In this document: positions 30,141 through 40,946 of the stretch, piece by piece
Layout of the letters: every line of letters starts with the position of its first letter
Position numbering within the stretch: the stretch's first letter is position 1
Assembly (NCBI GenBank): GCA_913020245.1
Contig: CAJWAD010000003.1
Span: 1 to 64,000, forward strand
Direction of reading: 5' to 3'
DNA length: 64,000 nucleotides
DNA from: an uncultured Oleiphilus sp.
GTDB taxonomy: Bacteria > Pseudomonadota > Gammaproteobacteria > Pseudomonadales > Oleiphilaceae
Notes under the pieces: model-generated
Told to the model about the DNA's origin: nothing
What the model saw: the letters and a program-made list of their open reading frames with translations, nothing else
The model's database searches: none
Position numbers and translations under genes: made by a program

Positions 30141-31091
30141 ATGTGGCAGCCTAATTGCTCACAATCTACTTTGAAAGCCCGAGCTGGGTGTTATTCGCAG
30201 ATACGGGCTTTTTTTGATTCGCGAGGGATTATAGAAGTAGAGACACCTATTCTCAGCCATGCCGGCGCCACCGATCCTCACCTTGCTAGTATGACTGTGC
30301 ATAGTACGTCTTGTATGGGTGCACAGTACCTGCAGACGTCGCCAGAATTTGCCATGAAACGATTGCTCGCAAGTGGCAGTGGCGCTATTTATCAGCTCTG
30401 TAAAACCTTTCGGGCTGACGAGTTAGGCCAACGACATAATCCCGAATTCACTATGCTCGAGTGGTACCGACCAAGTTATGATCTGGCAGCACTCATGCAG
30501 GAAATTTCTGAGCTCGTCTCACATGTCTGTGACCTACCAAAAGCAAAAATAGTTACTTATAAACACGTATTTCAAAAACACTTCTCGATTAATCCCTTTA
30601 GCAGCACAGATGAGGTTTTATGGGCTTTAGTTCAGCGATCCTGCTCCTTTTCAGGTGAGAAGCTCGATAGAGATGCATGTCTTGACTTACTTTTAGCCGA
30701 GCACATTGAACCTAAACTTGGTCTCGAGGCGCCATGTTTCTTGACTGACTATCCGGCCAGTCAGGCATCGTTAGCAAAGCTTAAAAAAAATGAAGAGGGC
30801 GACTGGGTTGCCGCGCGTGCCGAACTTTACATTCAGGGAATTGAAATTGCCAATGCCTATGACGAATTGACGGATGCAATCGAGCAACGTAAACGGTTCG
30901 AATTGGACAATGTACAACGCCTCAGAATGGGTTTACCGCACGTAAATATTGATGAACACTTGATCCAGGCCTTATCTCACGGCATGCCTAATTGTGTCGG
31001 CGTGGCCTTAGGTGTGGATCGCTTGTTAATGATTAAGCTGGGTACCGATGATATTCAGGATGTGTTGAGTTTTAGTCATGAGCGCGCATAA
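30141..31091 (+). CDS. epmA: EF-P lysine aminoacylase (EpmA/GenX/PoxA)
   Basis: Truncated class II LysRS-like: IIEVETPILSHAGATDPHL, QTSPEFAMKRLL, GVDRLLMI. Confidence 0.95.
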   Translation: MWQPNCSQSTLKARAGCYSQIRAFFDSRGIIEVETPILSHAGATDPHLASMTVHSTSCMGAQYLQTSPEFAMKRLLASGSGAIYQLCKTFRADELGQRHNPEFTMLEWYRPSYDLAALMQEISELVSHVCDLPKAKIVTYKHVFQKHFSINPFSSTDEVLWALVQRSCSFSGEKLDRDACLDLLLAEHIEPKLGLEAPCFLTDYPASQASLAKLKKNEEGDWVAARAELYIQGIEIANAYDELTDAIEQRKRFELDNVQRLRMGLPHVNIDEHLIQALSHGMPNCVGVALGVDRLLMIKLGTDDIQDVLSFSHERA

Positions 31092-32124
31092 CCAAGCTTG
31101 TTATCGTGTGCTAGTAAGTCTGGCTATTTTGGCATGTCTCGTTGCCTGTGATCACGAACATGGACAAACCAGTTTAGAGACCTATCAAGAAAGATTGCTT
31201 AATGTTTTGGATATTGAGTTGGCCGAGAGTGATGAGGGCAAGCTCGGAAAAAATTGGAAGCCTTTCTCATCAATTGAAAGTGTCTTGATACCCGCTGATG
31301 CAACTACAGCGAGCATAAGCTTGTTAGATTTCCTCAGTCTTTACGGCTGCGAACTTCAGCTCGTTATTGGTGAAACAAACAGTATTTTAGGCAGACTTGC
31401 CGAGTCGTCCCAAACCCTGATTAATGAACTTGAGTTCTTACGCCTTGCGCCCGACTGCTCACGACAGCTTGAAGAGGGAGGGGATGATGAGTTAGCAAGT
31501 GAGTTGCTCTCAGCGATAGAGACAAAACGCAATCAGTTGCCGCGTAAACTTGTAAGCGCGCTACTTGGCGGTCCTGAGGCGCGCGCCTTTTGGAAGGCCC
31601 CGTATCATCTTGATGCATACCCAGAGCAAGCCTCTATCAATGTACCGCAGGCTTGGCAAGCACTTGCGGATCATTCCCGAGCTTGGCTACAGGGTAGGCG
31701 CTATAAGGATACGCAGGGCCTTGAAAATACACTTTTTGAGGTACAAAAAGGCGATGGTGGTAGCTTGTTAAAATCTTACCTTTTGTTGCATAACAGATTA
31801 AGTCTCTTGAATGAACGGTTAGGCTTATTTCTGGCGCACACCGACGCTTGTCCACGACAATATGACCAAAAAATACTGGAGAATGTCATATTGAATTTCT
31901 TTGTCGGCGATGTGCAAGTTTGGGCTGCCGCTTTGAGCAAGCGACAATATGAGCTAATGCCGCCTATTCATGCGATAGAAGAATCGTTGGGTAGTGCGCT
32001 GAGCGTAGATTATGGTAGGTGGCGGCATTGGCGCGACACCTTATTTTTTGCCACACAAGAAGAGATCAAGCAGCACGTAGTGCTTTTGAAAGCGCTCACT
32101 GATGCCAATACTTGTTTGGATTAG
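31078..32124 (+). CDS. DUF3080-family lipoprotein
   Basis: 348 aa; hydrophobic N-terminus with LVAC lipobox; LLDFLSLYGCELQLVIGETNSILGRLA; overlaps the epmA end by 14 nt. Confidence 0.78.
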   Translation: MSAHNQACYRVLVSLAILACLVACDHEHGQTSLETYQERLLNVLDIELAESDEGKLGKNWKPFSSIESVLIPADATTASISLLDFLSLYGCELQLVIGETNSILGRLAESSQTLINELEFLRLAPDCSRQLEEGGDDELASELLSAIETKRNQLPRKLVSALLGGPEARAFWKAPYHLDAYPEQASINVPQAWQALADHSRAWLQGRRYKDTQGLENTLFEVQKGDGGSLLKSYLLLHNRLSLLNERLGLFLAHTDACPRQYDQKILENVILNFFVGDVQVWAAALSKRQYELMPPIHAIEESLGSALSVDYGRWRHWRDTLFFATQEEIKQHVVLLKALTDANTCLD

Positions 32125-32130
32125 CCTCGT

Positions 32131-32985
32131 TTAGTCCAATTTAGCGAAGGCTTCGCCCATACGAATAGGGCTCTCTGCTTTGAACGCGTCTTTAAATTCA
32201 CTCACGCCTGGCGGGAGTAGCAAAACGACGGTGGAACCAAGTTTGAATCGACCCATTTCTTGACCTTTTTCAATAGTGATTGATTGCTCTGCATCGTAAG
32301 AAAAATCGACAACTTGTTTTCGCATTGGCGCAACGAGACCGGCCCAAACGGTTTCAACGCTTGCGACAATCATTGCGCCCACTAGTACCATTGCCATTGG
32401 ACCAAATGCCGTTTCAAAAATTGCAACGACGCGCTCATTGCGTGCAAAAAGATTGGGTACATTTTCTGCAGTAACTGGGTTCACGGAAAATAACTGGCCG
32501 GGTACATATATCATCTCCTTTAGCGTGCCCGTCACCGGCATATGGATTCGATGATAATCTTTTGGTGATAAATAAATGGTAGCAAAATCTCCACCGACAA
32601 ACGGCTCCGCGCGAGCGGTTTTACCACCTAACAAATCAACTGCATTGAAACTTTTACCTTTGGCTTGAAAAATTTGGTTTTGTTTAATCGTACCTAATTG
32701 GCTGATTGCACCATCGACCGGCGAAACTAACACTTTCGCACTGTGATCAACTTCGCGAGCCCCTTCTTTTAGCTCGCGGGTAAAGAAATCGTTAAAGTGC
32801 CGATAGGCCTCAGGATTACTTTCTTTGGCTTCACTCATGTTTACGTCGTAGCGTTCAATAAACCATTTAATGAAGGCGTTTTTGACGGGTGGAATTTTGC
32901 ACTCAGCGAGCTTGCCGGCACCGCGTGAAATAAAGTGTTGCGGGCTTACATATTGGCTAAAAACAAATAGATTATCGAAATTCAT
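32131..32985 (-). CDS. psd: Phosphatidylserine decarboxylase
   Basis: 284 aa; FNDFFTRELKEGAR, SPVDG, LSPKDYHRIHMP, GST cleavage site in FKLGSTVV. Confidence 0.96.
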   Translation of the reverse strand: MNFDNLFVFSQYVSPQHFISRGAGKLAECKIPPVKNAFIKWFIERYDVNMSEAKESNPEAYRHFNDFFTRELKEGAREVDHSAKVLVSPVDGAISQLGTIKQNQIFQAKGKSFNAVDLLGGKTARAEPFVGGDFATIYLSPKDYHRIHMPVTGTLKEMIYVPGQLFSVNPVTAENVPNLFARNERVVAIFETAFGPMAMVLVGAMIVASVETVWAGLVAPMRKQVVDFSYDAEQSITIEKGQEMGRFKLGSTVVLLLPPGVSEFKDAFKAESPIRMGEAFAKLD

Positions 32986-33083
32986 GGTGTTACCCGAAAG
33001 TTATTACGGTGTCCAGATCAGGCTAATTGGTCAATCCGTACGTGTATGTTTGTTGGTGGTTCAGACGTCAGTTAACGTCACGT

Positions 33084-33899
33084 TTAACTCAGTTCAATTG
33101 GCGTCTCTGCATCATTACCCCACTCGCCCCAAGAACCCGCATAAGCACGTATATTTTCGAAGCCTAGAATTTTAGCAATTAAATAAGCTAAACCCGAGCG
33201 ATGATGGGATTGGCAATGCGCGACTATCGCTTTGTCGCCGGTAATGCCAAGTTTGGCAAGTTCCGCACGCAAAGCACCAAGGTCCCTTAGTTTTAAATGG
33301 TTTTTTCTGTCCATGGCGTCAAGCCAGTCGAAATTAACGGCACCAGGAATATGTCCCATACGTTTGCTTGGTGATTTCTCGCCCGCATATTCTGCAGCAG
33401 AGCGGGCATCCCAAACACACAGCGGCGAGCTACCGAGTTCATCCAATAGGGTGTCTTTGGTAATCGTGTACTCCCCGGAAGTTGCGTAATCACCCGCTGC
33501 AATACTGCGTGTATTGGTTGGACCTGATTCAGTTTCATATCCAGCTGCCTGCCAAGCGGTGAAGCCCCCGTTAAGATAGCTATAGTTACGGTGGCCAATT
33601 TCATCTAGTAACCAAATGAAGCGACCTGCCCAACCGCCGCCTTCATCATCATAAACAATCAGATGCAATGCGGGATTAAGCCCAATTTTTTCGACGAGGG
33701 CTGCCAGTTTTGCGGCTTCGGGTGCCAAGCCTGGATAATTTTCGCTGCATTGTGTCTCTCCGGGTGTGACGAGAATAGCACCCGGAATATGCGCTTTTGA
33801 AAATCGCTCAGCTTTGCATAAATCAATCAGTTGTAGATCGGGACTATTTTGTGCGAGCAATGTTTGCAGCTGTTCTATGTCTAAAACCAGTGGCAGCAT
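33084..33899 (-). CDS. Thiosulfate sulfurtransferase / rhodanese
   Basis: Tandem rhodanese domains; active-site loop CQSHHRSG. Confidence 0.9.
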   Translation of the reverse strand: MLPLVLDIEQLQTLLAQNSPDLQLIDLCKAERFSKAHIPGAILVTPGETQCSENYPGLAPEAAKLAALVEKIGLNPALHLIVYDDEGGGWAGRFIWLLDEIGHRNYSYLNGGFTAWQAAGYETESGPTNTRSIAAGDYATSGEYTITKDTLLDELGSSPLCVWDARSAAEYAGEKSPSKRMGHIPGAVNFDWLDAMDRKNHLKLRDLGALRAELAKLGITGDKAIVAHCQSHHRSGLAYLIAKILGFENIRAYAGSWGEWGNDAETPIELS

Positions 33900-34019
33900 A
33901 ATTTAGGGGTATGGTTAAGTTTTAGGATTTCGCCGCATAATAGCAGAAGGCTAAATAGGACTCTATGGTTGCCTCACGCTAGCGCGCTGATGATTTTATG
34001 CAGCGGACCGCTAAATATG

Positions 34020-35639
34020 TTATTTCTTTTGAGTGGCCTGGAATGCAAGCCCCTTCGCAAGCGTCTTGGACAGGAATTTGAAATACTTGTAGTGCGCCTC
34101 TGATAAGACACCGTCTTTTCCATCATCGCAATAAAAAATACCAATCGCTTTCCCCCTCACAAATAAGGACATATAAAAGCCGCTATCGCTTTGTGTCGCC
34201 TGTTTGAAATTCATCGGAATGAGTTTCGTAACATTTTCTGGACTGCTTGGCTTAACCCAAAGACTTGAGGATTTTTCTTTCATCAGCCCGAATATCGTTG
34301 AATTTACCACCAGTGTATCGAATTCTTGTAGGGTGTCTTTAGGTTCTTTGGCTAAAAAATAGTATGTTTTTAAGCGCGTTTGATCCCGGTTATAAAGCGC
34401 AATACAGCCACGTGCGAGCTGCATGCCATCAACCACGCCCCTTAGGGCATCGTTCATCATGCCATGCAGGTCTTCGTAGCTATTGCTACGCTCCTTGAAA
34501 CGTCTCATTATTTCGAAATATACGTTGCTCGGAATATATGATTCGGCTTCGCCCGCAACCATATCTTTTGCGTTATTTGGATTCGACGATGTTTTTTTAT
34601 CGGAGTCTTTCTGCTCACCAATCATTAAGAGTCGAGTGGCTGATGCAGACGTGAAAGGAAACCGATAGCGATTTGAAATTTTTAAGTAACTCTGGCTGAT
34701 GATATTTGCGGCATCTTGTAAGGAAATGTCTAGGCAGCCTGCAATAATCCTTCTTGCTCTAAGCAGGCCGGTTGGCTTACCAATACATTCATAATGCATC
34801 ACAAGTGTTGCTAATTTTAACCAGAATAAAGGCCGTTGCCGAAGGATCTTAAATTCTGGCGCATGACTTTTTTTATTTATTCTATAAAGCTGCTTTTCTA
34901 GCTGATTTATTTTCGTAAAATTAGGTTCAGCTTCTGTCTTGAGATTTTTCAGCCTATCTTGATATTTCGCCAGCGTTGATAAAACTGCCCAACGATTTGG
35001 GCTGATATAATCTGGTTTCTCGTGTGCCTCGCAGGCAAGTATGGGCGCATCGGCTTTGTTAAGAAAACTGAGGCAGATATTGCTTAGAGTATCCCCAAAT
35101 ATGGATTGCTGGGCATCCTCCGAATTGGGGCGAGATAGCGTATCATTTTGCTGCATCATCTGGGGCGCGAAACGTTGTAAATACCAATTTGGTGCAAAAC
35201 TTATCAGCGTACCCCAGAAGACATCTTGAATAACATTATTTTGCACCTTCGCAGTAGAGGCCAAATCCATTGCGAGTTGCGCACAGTTTAGGCTGTCATT
35301 GAGTAACGCATAAAATTTTTGAAATTCAGCGCCAGCCTCCGCTTTTGGATATTGTTCCAAAATGCGTTGCGTCTGATTAATGCCTAGCATACTTAAGGCA
35401 TGCTCAAGCGTTTTACTCCGCGCTTCTGGCTTGCGTTGTGTTGAATTTGCAATAGTCAGGAGTGAGAAACAAATGACGGGGTTGGCTTTTAAATCATGGC
35501 AAAGTTCTGGGTATGAGGGTTTTTCTGTTTCGATTTTTTCAAGGCTTAGAGTGCTCGTGCCAAACTCTGCAGGCACACTTTTATCGAGTAAAAAGTCACT
35601 CCATTGCTCGGCTTGTTTTGGGCCCGTTGTGTCCGTCAT
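34020..35639 (-). CDS. HDOD-domain protein with C-terminal GAF-like region
   Basis: 539 aa; LKANPVICFSLLTIANS...LEHALSMLGINQTQRIL typical of HDOD; C-terminal sensory-like domain. Confidence 0.65.
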   Translation of the reverse strand: MTDTTGPKQAEQWSDFLLDKSVPAEFGTSTLSLEKIETEKPSYPELCHDLKANPVICFSLLTIANSTQRKPEARSKTLEHALSMLGINQTQRILEQYPKAEAGAEFQKFYALLNDSLNCAQLAMDLASTAKVQNNVIQDVFWGTLISFAPNWYLQRFAPQMMQQNDTLSRPNSEDAQQSIFGDTLSNICLSFLNKADAPILACEAHEKPDYISPNRWAVLSTLAKYQDRLKNLKTEAEPNFTKINQLEKQLYRINKKSHAPEFKILRQRPLFWLKLATLVMHYECIGKPTGLLRARRIIAGCLDISLQDAANIISQSYLKISNRYRFPFTSASATRLLMIGEQKDSDKKTSSNPNNAKDMVAGEAESYIPSNVYFEIMRRFKERSNSYEDLHGMMNDALRGVVDGMQLARGCIALYNRDQTRLKTYYFLAKEPKDTLQEFDTLVVNSTIFGLMKEKSSSLWVKPSSPENVTKLIPMNFKQATQSDSGFYMSLFVRGKAIGIFYCDDGKDGVLSEAHYKYFKFLSKTLAKGLAFQATQKK

Positions 35640-35718
35640 CTGTCACAGTAAATAAAGGATAAGCCTTCACTATAGCTGTCTATCCGTAAACTGAGAAATG
35701 ACAGATTGAAAATCTATG

Positions 35719-36756
35719 TTAATGCGTTTCAACATCGTCTAACGTTGCGAGGATGTGCTGGTAGCTGTGCATGCGTGATTCAGATATTTCACCGGCTTCA
35801 AACGCCGCTTTTATTGCGCATCCTGGTTCTTGTTCATGTTTACAGTCGCGAAATTTACAGTAGCCAATATAGGGACGAAACTCGATAAAGCCGGCCAGAA
35901 GTTCATTCTCGTTTATATGCCACAGGCCAAACTCTCGAATACCCGGTGAATCAACTAGTCGCCCACCACCAGGTAAGTGAAATAACTTTGCGGTTGTTGT
36001 GGTGTGTGTGCCTTTGCGTGTGTTTTGAGACAACGCACCAACGCGAATCGTATCATCATCCAAAATACTTCGAATAAGTGAAGATTTACCCACACCAGAT
36101 TGCCCGACAAACACGCTGGTATGATTTTGGAGCCAATCGGTTAATTCCGATTCGCATTGCGCCAGGTCCATAGCAGACGTGAGTAAAACCTCATAGCCAA
36201 GGTTTTCATATGTGCAGCGCAGTGACTCGATGAATGTTCTATTTTCTTCGTTAATAAGATCGCTTTTGTTAAATAGAATCGCCGGCTTAATTTCGAGCGT
36301 TTCAGCGGCGACTAAATAGCGATCAATTAGGTTGGCAAATGGCTTAGGTTCCGTGGCGACAACGACTAAAATACGATCAATATTGGCTGCGACCGGTTTG
36401 AGTTGTCCATAGTTATCGGGGCGTTGCAATAAGCTGTCGCGCGTCAAGCGTGTCTCGATTATTCCAGTTTGATCCTTGCCGGCGCGCCAGACCACGCGAT
36501 CACCGGTGACCAATGCATCAATATTAGCGCGAGCAAAACAACGGTAGTTTTCTTCATCAGGCGCTTTATTTATGGCTTCCACCTCAAGGCTCTGCCCAAA
36601 ATGTGCAATGATTAAACCTTCTTGTTCCGGACCCAATTCGCCGCCGAGCAGCTCACTATCCGCTTTTTGCGTTTTCTTTTTTACGCGGGCCGCTTTTTCA
36701 GCTTGAATTTTTTCAATGCGCCATTGCTGGCGACGATTTAGTTTACGTTTGCTCAT
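35719..36756 (-). CDS. rsgA: Ribosome small subunit-dependent GTPase RsgA
   Basis: Circularly permuted GTPase: NKSD before GQSGVGKSSLI, DSPGIREFGL, C-terminal Cys/His zinc motif. Confidence 0.95.
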   Translation of the reverse strand: MSKRKLNRRQQWRIEKIQAEKAARVKKKTQKADSELLGGELGPEQEGLIIAHFGQSLEVEAINKAPDEENYRCFARANIDALVTGDRVVWRAGKDQTGIIETRLTRDSLLQRPDNYGQLKPVAANIDRILVVVATEPKPFANLIDRYLVAAETLEIKPAILFNKSDLINEENRTFIESLRCTYENLGYEVLLTSAMDLAQCESELTDWLQNHTSVFVGQSGVGKSSLIRSILDDDTIRVGALSQNTRKGTHTTTTAKLFHLPGGGRLVDSPGIREFGLWHINENELLAGFIEFRPYIGYCKFRDCKHEQEPGCAIKAAFEAGEISESRMHSYQHILATLDDVETH

Positions 36757-36878
36757 TCGTGCTCAGTTTACCGAAGAATGCGGACATTCTATCAGTAAAT
36801 TATGTTGGACGGTTGTGTCAAAAAGGTTAAGACCTTATCTTAGTTTCCTTTCACTCCTCTCACTATTAGGTTAAAGAA

Positions 36879-37424
36879 ATGAAGCAAAAGGATAACTTAA
36901 TCTGGATTGACCTCGAAATGACAGGTCTTGATCCTGATAAAGAACGTATTATCGAGATCGCGACGATTGTGACAGATGCTAACCTTAATACGCTAGCTGA
37001 AGGACCAGTTATCGCGGTCCATCAGAGCGATGAGCAGCTCGAAGCAATGGACGATTGGTGTACGCGTACGCACGGTAACTCAGGGTTAACTCAGCGAGTT
37101 AGAGAAAGCACCTACAGTGAGAGAGAGGCGGAGCTTGAGACAATTGCGTTTTTGAAAAACTATGTGGACCAAGGCGTATCGCCAATTTGTGGCAATAGCG
37201 TGGGTCAAGATAGACGTTTTTTGGTCAAGTTCATGCCGGAGTTGGAAAATTATTTTCATTATCGCACGCTCGATGTGAGTACTTTAAAGGAACTTGCAAG
37301 GCGCTGGAAACCAGAAGTTTTGGAGGGCGTGACGAAAAAGGGTACGCATTTAGCGTTAGATGATATTCGCGAGTCGATTGAAGAGCTTATCTACTACCGT
37401 GAAAATTTTCTTGCACTAGATTAA
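36879..37424 (+). CDS. orn: Oligoribonuclease
   Basis: [45 protein letters not shown]. Confidence 0.97.
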   Translation: MKQKDNLIWIDLEMTGLDPDKERIIEIATIVTDANLNTLAEGPVIAVHQSDEQLEAMDDWCTRTHGNSGLTQRVRESTYSEREAELETIAFLKNYVDQGVSPICGNSVGQDRRFLVKFMPELENYFHYRTLDVSTLKELARRWKPEVLEGVTKKGTHLALDDIRESIEELIYYRENFLALD

Positions 37425-37455
37425 GACGAAGGATTTATTACAAAGAGAACAAAAA

Positions 37456-38145
37456 ATGAGTGATTTAATAAAGTTAGATATCGCCGAGGGTACCGCTAAG
37501 TTAACGCTAAGTAACGGCAAAGTGAATGCTTTTTCGCACGACATGATCAATCAATTTCAAGCGGCCCTTGACGAAGTTGAGTCGGCTAAAGTGCCTGTGG
37601 TTATCACAGGCCAACCAGGTATGTTTTCCGGTGGTTTTGACTTAAAAGTTATGCAGTCGGGGCCAGCCAATGCCATTGCATTAGTGACGGAAGGTTCCAA
37701 ATTAACGCGTCGTTTATTAGCGTTTCCTACCCCCGTAATCTCAGCTTGCACGGGCCATGCTGTTGCCAAAGGTGCTTTTATTTTACTTTGCAGTGACTAT
37801 CGTTTGGGTGCCGAGGGTGCCTTTAAAATTGGTCTGAACGAAGTAGCGATAGGCATCACGATGCACTACGCAGGTATAGCGATGGCCAAGCACGGTTTAA
37901 CTGATAGCTACGTCAATCGTTCGTTATATCTAGCTGAAATGTTTGATCCGAAAGGCGCAGTAAAAGCGGGCTTTCTAGATGAGCTATTGCCAGCGGATGC
38001 CGTGATCGATTCGGCGATGATAAGAGCCGATGCTTGTAAAGGTTTAAATATGAAGGCATATGTTGGTACCAAGTTAAAGGCCCGCGAAGCTTTGTTGTCG
38101 CAGATGGATCATGCTATTGAAGTAGACGCGAAGGGCACCCTGTAG
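37456..38145 (+). CDS. Crotonase/enoyl-CoA hydratase-like protein
   Basis: 229 aa; GMFSGGFDLKVM, CTGHAVAKGAFILLCSDYRLG. Confidence 0.83.
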   Translation: MSDLIKLDIAEGTAKLTLSNGKVNAFSHDMINQFQAALDEVESAKVPVVITGQPGMFSGGFDLKVMQSGPANAIALVTEGSKLTRRLLAFPTPVISACTGHAVAKGAFILLCSDYRLGAEGAFKIGLNEVAIGITMHYAGIAMAKHGLTDSYVNRSLYLAEMFDPKGAVKAGFLDELLPADAVIDSAMIRADACKGLNMKAYVGTKLKAREALLSQMDHAIEVDAKGTL

Positions 38146-38150
38146 CATTT

Positions 38151-39536
38151 ATGATGACAACACATATTCATATTCTTGGTATTTGTGGCACGTTCATGGG
38201 TTCGCTTGCTGCGCTAGCTAAAGAACAAGGCTTGCGTGTAACCGGGTGTGATGAAAGTGTGTATCCGCCGATGAGTACCCAGCTCGAAACCCTTGGAATA
38301 GACCTTATTCAAGGGTTTGATAAAGATCAGCTTAAGCTTGCACCCGACCTATTTGTGATCGGCAACGCGATCAGTCGAGGTAATCCATTACTCGAAGAAA
38401 TTTTGGACAAAGGGTTACGTTATACCTCTGGGCCGCAATTTTTAGCTGAGCATATTTTGCCTGGTAAATGGGTGTTAGCCGTATCGGGTACGCATGGTAA
38501 AACAACGACGACTACCATGTTAGCCTGGATACTGGAGTGTGCCGGCATGTCACCAGGATTTCTGATTGGTGGTGTGCCCAATGACTTTGACTTGTCAGCG
38601 CGTTTGGGCGATACGCCATTTTTTGTGATTGAGGCAGATGAATACGACAGTGCTTTTTTTGATAAGCGTTCGAAGTTTGTTCATTACCGCCCCCGAACTC
38701 TGGTTATTAACAACCTTGAATTTGATCATGCCGATATTTTTGATGATTTGGGGGCAATTCAAACACAGTTTCACCATGTAACACGCACGGTGCCGCGCAT
38801 AGGGCAAGTAATTTATCAAGCTGCAACACCTGCCATTGACGAAGTATTAAGCATGGGGTTGTGGTCTGAATCGCAAGCTTTTGGTAAGGGCAGTTCGGCA
38901 GAAAATCGATATGCCTTGTTGTCTGACGATGGTCGGCGATTTTCTTTGCATGTTGATGGTGAGAATGAAAACATCGCCTGGCATATGACCGGTGAGCATA
39001 ACGTGGCCAATGCGTTAGCGGCTGTGTTAGCGGCACGTCATGCCGGTGTATCACTGGCGCAATCTGCTTATGCATTGGCGCGTTTTGGTGGGATAAAACG
39101 GAGGATGGAGTGTTTAATTGATACGCAAATGGCCACTTTATATGATGATTTTGCTCACCATCCAAGTGCTATCGAGACCACACTTAAGGGTTTGCGAGCG
39201 CATGTTGGGGATGCACCTATTCTGGCGTTAATAGAACCGCGCTCCAATACCATGCGTTCAGGCATCCACAAAGCAAGCTTAGCGCCGAGCGCAGGTAATG
39301 CAGACCAAGTGATTTGGGCTGATTTTTCGCCAACGAGAGAGTTAGCTTGGTTAACCCCAATGCTTGCGAGTGAGCCGAAGCAAACCGCGCTGGATTCCAG
39401 AGAAGCGATACAGCAGGCCGTGAGTGATTTTTTAGTGCAACATAGGGGTTTAAAGGTGCATATTTTAATGATGAGCAATGGCTCTTTCGCCGGTATGCGC
39501 GAATCACTTTCCAACATGATTAAACACAATGAGTAA
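38151..39536 (+). CDS. mpl: UDP-N-acetylmuramate:L-alanyl-gamma-D-glutamyl-meso-diaminopimelate ligase
   Basis: IHILGICGTFMGSLAALAKE, VSGTHGKTTTTTML, ADEYDSAFFDKRSKF. Confidence 0.95.
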   Translation: MMTTHIHILGICGTFMGSLAALAKEQGLRVTGCDESVYPPMSTQLETLGIDLIQGFDKDQLKLAPDLFVIGNAISRGNPLLEEILDKGLRYTSGPQFLAEHILPGKWVLAVSGTHGKTTTTTMLAWILECAGMSPGFLIGGVPNDFDLSARLGDTPFFVIEADEYDSAFFDKRSKFVHYRPRTLVINNLEFDHADIFDDLGAIQTQFHHVTRTVPRIGQVIYQAATPAIDEVLSMGLWSESQAFGKGSSAENRYALLSDDGRRFSLHVDGENENIAWHMTGEHNVANALAAVLAARHAGVSLAQSAYALARFGGIKRRMECLIDTQMATLYDDFAHHPSAIETTLKGLRAHVGDAPILALIEPRSNTMRSGIHKASLAPSAGNADQVIWADFSPTRELAWLTPMLASEPKQTALDSREAIQQAVSDFLVQHRGLKVHILMMSNGSFAGMRESLSNMIKHNE

Positions 39537-40149
39537 ATTTAAAGAGACGATTACCCTCGCTATTACAGGTGCATCGGGTGTGCAGTATGCGATCCGACTA
39601 TTAGATGTGTTGTTGAATCAGGGTCATCAAGTTTATGTAATGGTTTCGAAGGCTGCGCATATGGTGATCGCGACTGAAACCTCTTATAAATGGCCCGGAC
39701 AAGCGGCGCAGCTGGAGGTGTATCTTTCCGAGCACTTCAATGCTGAGCCGCAGCAAATCAAAGTTTTTGGTAAAGAGGACTGGATGGCGCCCGTTGCATC
39801 TGGATCTGGCGCGCCGAGTAAAATGGTTGTATGCCCCTGCAGCACTGGTTCTCTGTCAGCCATTGCGGCCGGTGCCAGCAATAATTTGATTGAACGTGCA
39901 GCCGATGTGGCTTTAAAGGAGCGACGACAATTAGTACTGGTACCTCGCGAAGCACCGTATTCAGACATTCATTTGGAACATATGCTGAAACTATCTCGGA
40001 TGGGGGCAGTGATCATTCCGGCATCGCCGGGATTCTATCATCAGCCGACTACGATTGATGATCTAGTCGACTTTCTGGTAGCGCGTATTTTGTCGCAGCT
40101 TGGTTTAGATCAAACCTTGCTGAAGAAATGGGGCGAGGATAGAGCTTGA
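39529..40149 (+). CDS. ubiX: Flavin prenyltransferase UbiX
   Basis: ITLAITGASGVQYAIRLL, VCPCSTGSLSAIAAGASNNLIERAADV. Confidence 0.95.
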   Translation: MSKFKETITLAITGASGVQYAIRLLDVLLNQGHQVYVMVSKAAHMVIATETSYKWPGQAAQLEVYLSEHFNAEPQQIKVFGKEDWMAPVASGSGAPSKMVVCPCSTGSLSAIAAGASNNLIERAADVALKERRQLVLVPREAPYSDIHLEHMLKLSRMGAVIIPASPGFYHQPTTIDDLVDFLVARILSQLGLDQTLLKKWGEDRA

Positions 40150-40157
40150 GCCTAATT

Positions 40158-40925
40158 ATGCAGGTAGACATCGATTGGTCTGAGACGCTCGCAGCGATTT
40201 GGCGCTCGCGCCGACAAACATTGCGTCCCGTTAAACGTTTAGATTCGATTGGTCTCGAAAACTTGCTTGGGGTGGAACGTCAAAAAACGCAAGTGGTTGA
40301 GAATACGGAACGATTTATTCGTGGTGAGCCTGCGAATAACACCCTGCTTTGGGGCGCGCGGGGTACAGGTAAATCGAGCCTGGTGAAAGCCTTGCTTAAT
40401 ACCTATGCCGAGCAAGGTTTGAGAGTTGTGCAAATCGATAAAGAGGATTTGATTGATTTACCAGAAATTGTCGATGAGCTCCGAGAGCAGCCTTATCATT
40501 TTATCGTGTTCTGTGATGACTTGAGTTTTGAAGACGGCGATGGCACCTATAAAGCGCTGAAAAGTATTCTTGAAGGTTCGATTGAGTTGCCGCCAGAAAA
40601 TATTCTTATCTATGCGACCTCTAATCGACGGCATTTAATGCCTGAGTATATGAGTGACAACGCAGGCTCCAAAGTAGTCGGGACAGAAATTCATCACGCC
40701 GAAGCGATTGAAGAAAAAGTATCTTTGTCGGACCGTTTCGGCCTTTGGTTATCTTTCTATGCGATTAATCAGGATCAATATTTAGATATTGTCGATCAGC
40801 TGTTTTCGAATGTGAAAGATAGACAAGCCTTACACAGTGAAGCGATTCGTTTTGCAACAAGTAAAGGCGGACGAAGCGGTCGCGCCGCGCAGCAATTTTA
40901 CAAAGCCTTCATAGGCAAGTGTTAG
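40158..40925 (+). CDS. DUF815-family ATP-binding protein
   Basis: Walker A LLWGARGTGKSSLVKALL, FCDDLSFEDGDGTYKALKSILEG; ATG at 40158 preferred over TTG at 40146. Confidence 0.87.
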   Translation: MQVDIDWSETLAAIWRSRRQTLRPVKRLDSIGLENLLGVERQKTQVVENTERFIRGEPANNTLLWGARGTGKSSLVKALLNTYAEQGLRVVQIDKEDLIDLPEIVDELREQPYHFIVFCDDLSFEDGDGTYKALKSILEGSIELPPENILIYATSNRRHLMPEYMSDNAGSKVVGTEIHHAEAIEEKVSLSDRFGLWLSFYAINQDQYLDIVDQLFSNVKDRQALHSEAIRFATSKGGRSGRAAQQFYKAFIGKC

Positions 40926-40946
40926 GCGTACCTGTCTCAAAATTGA

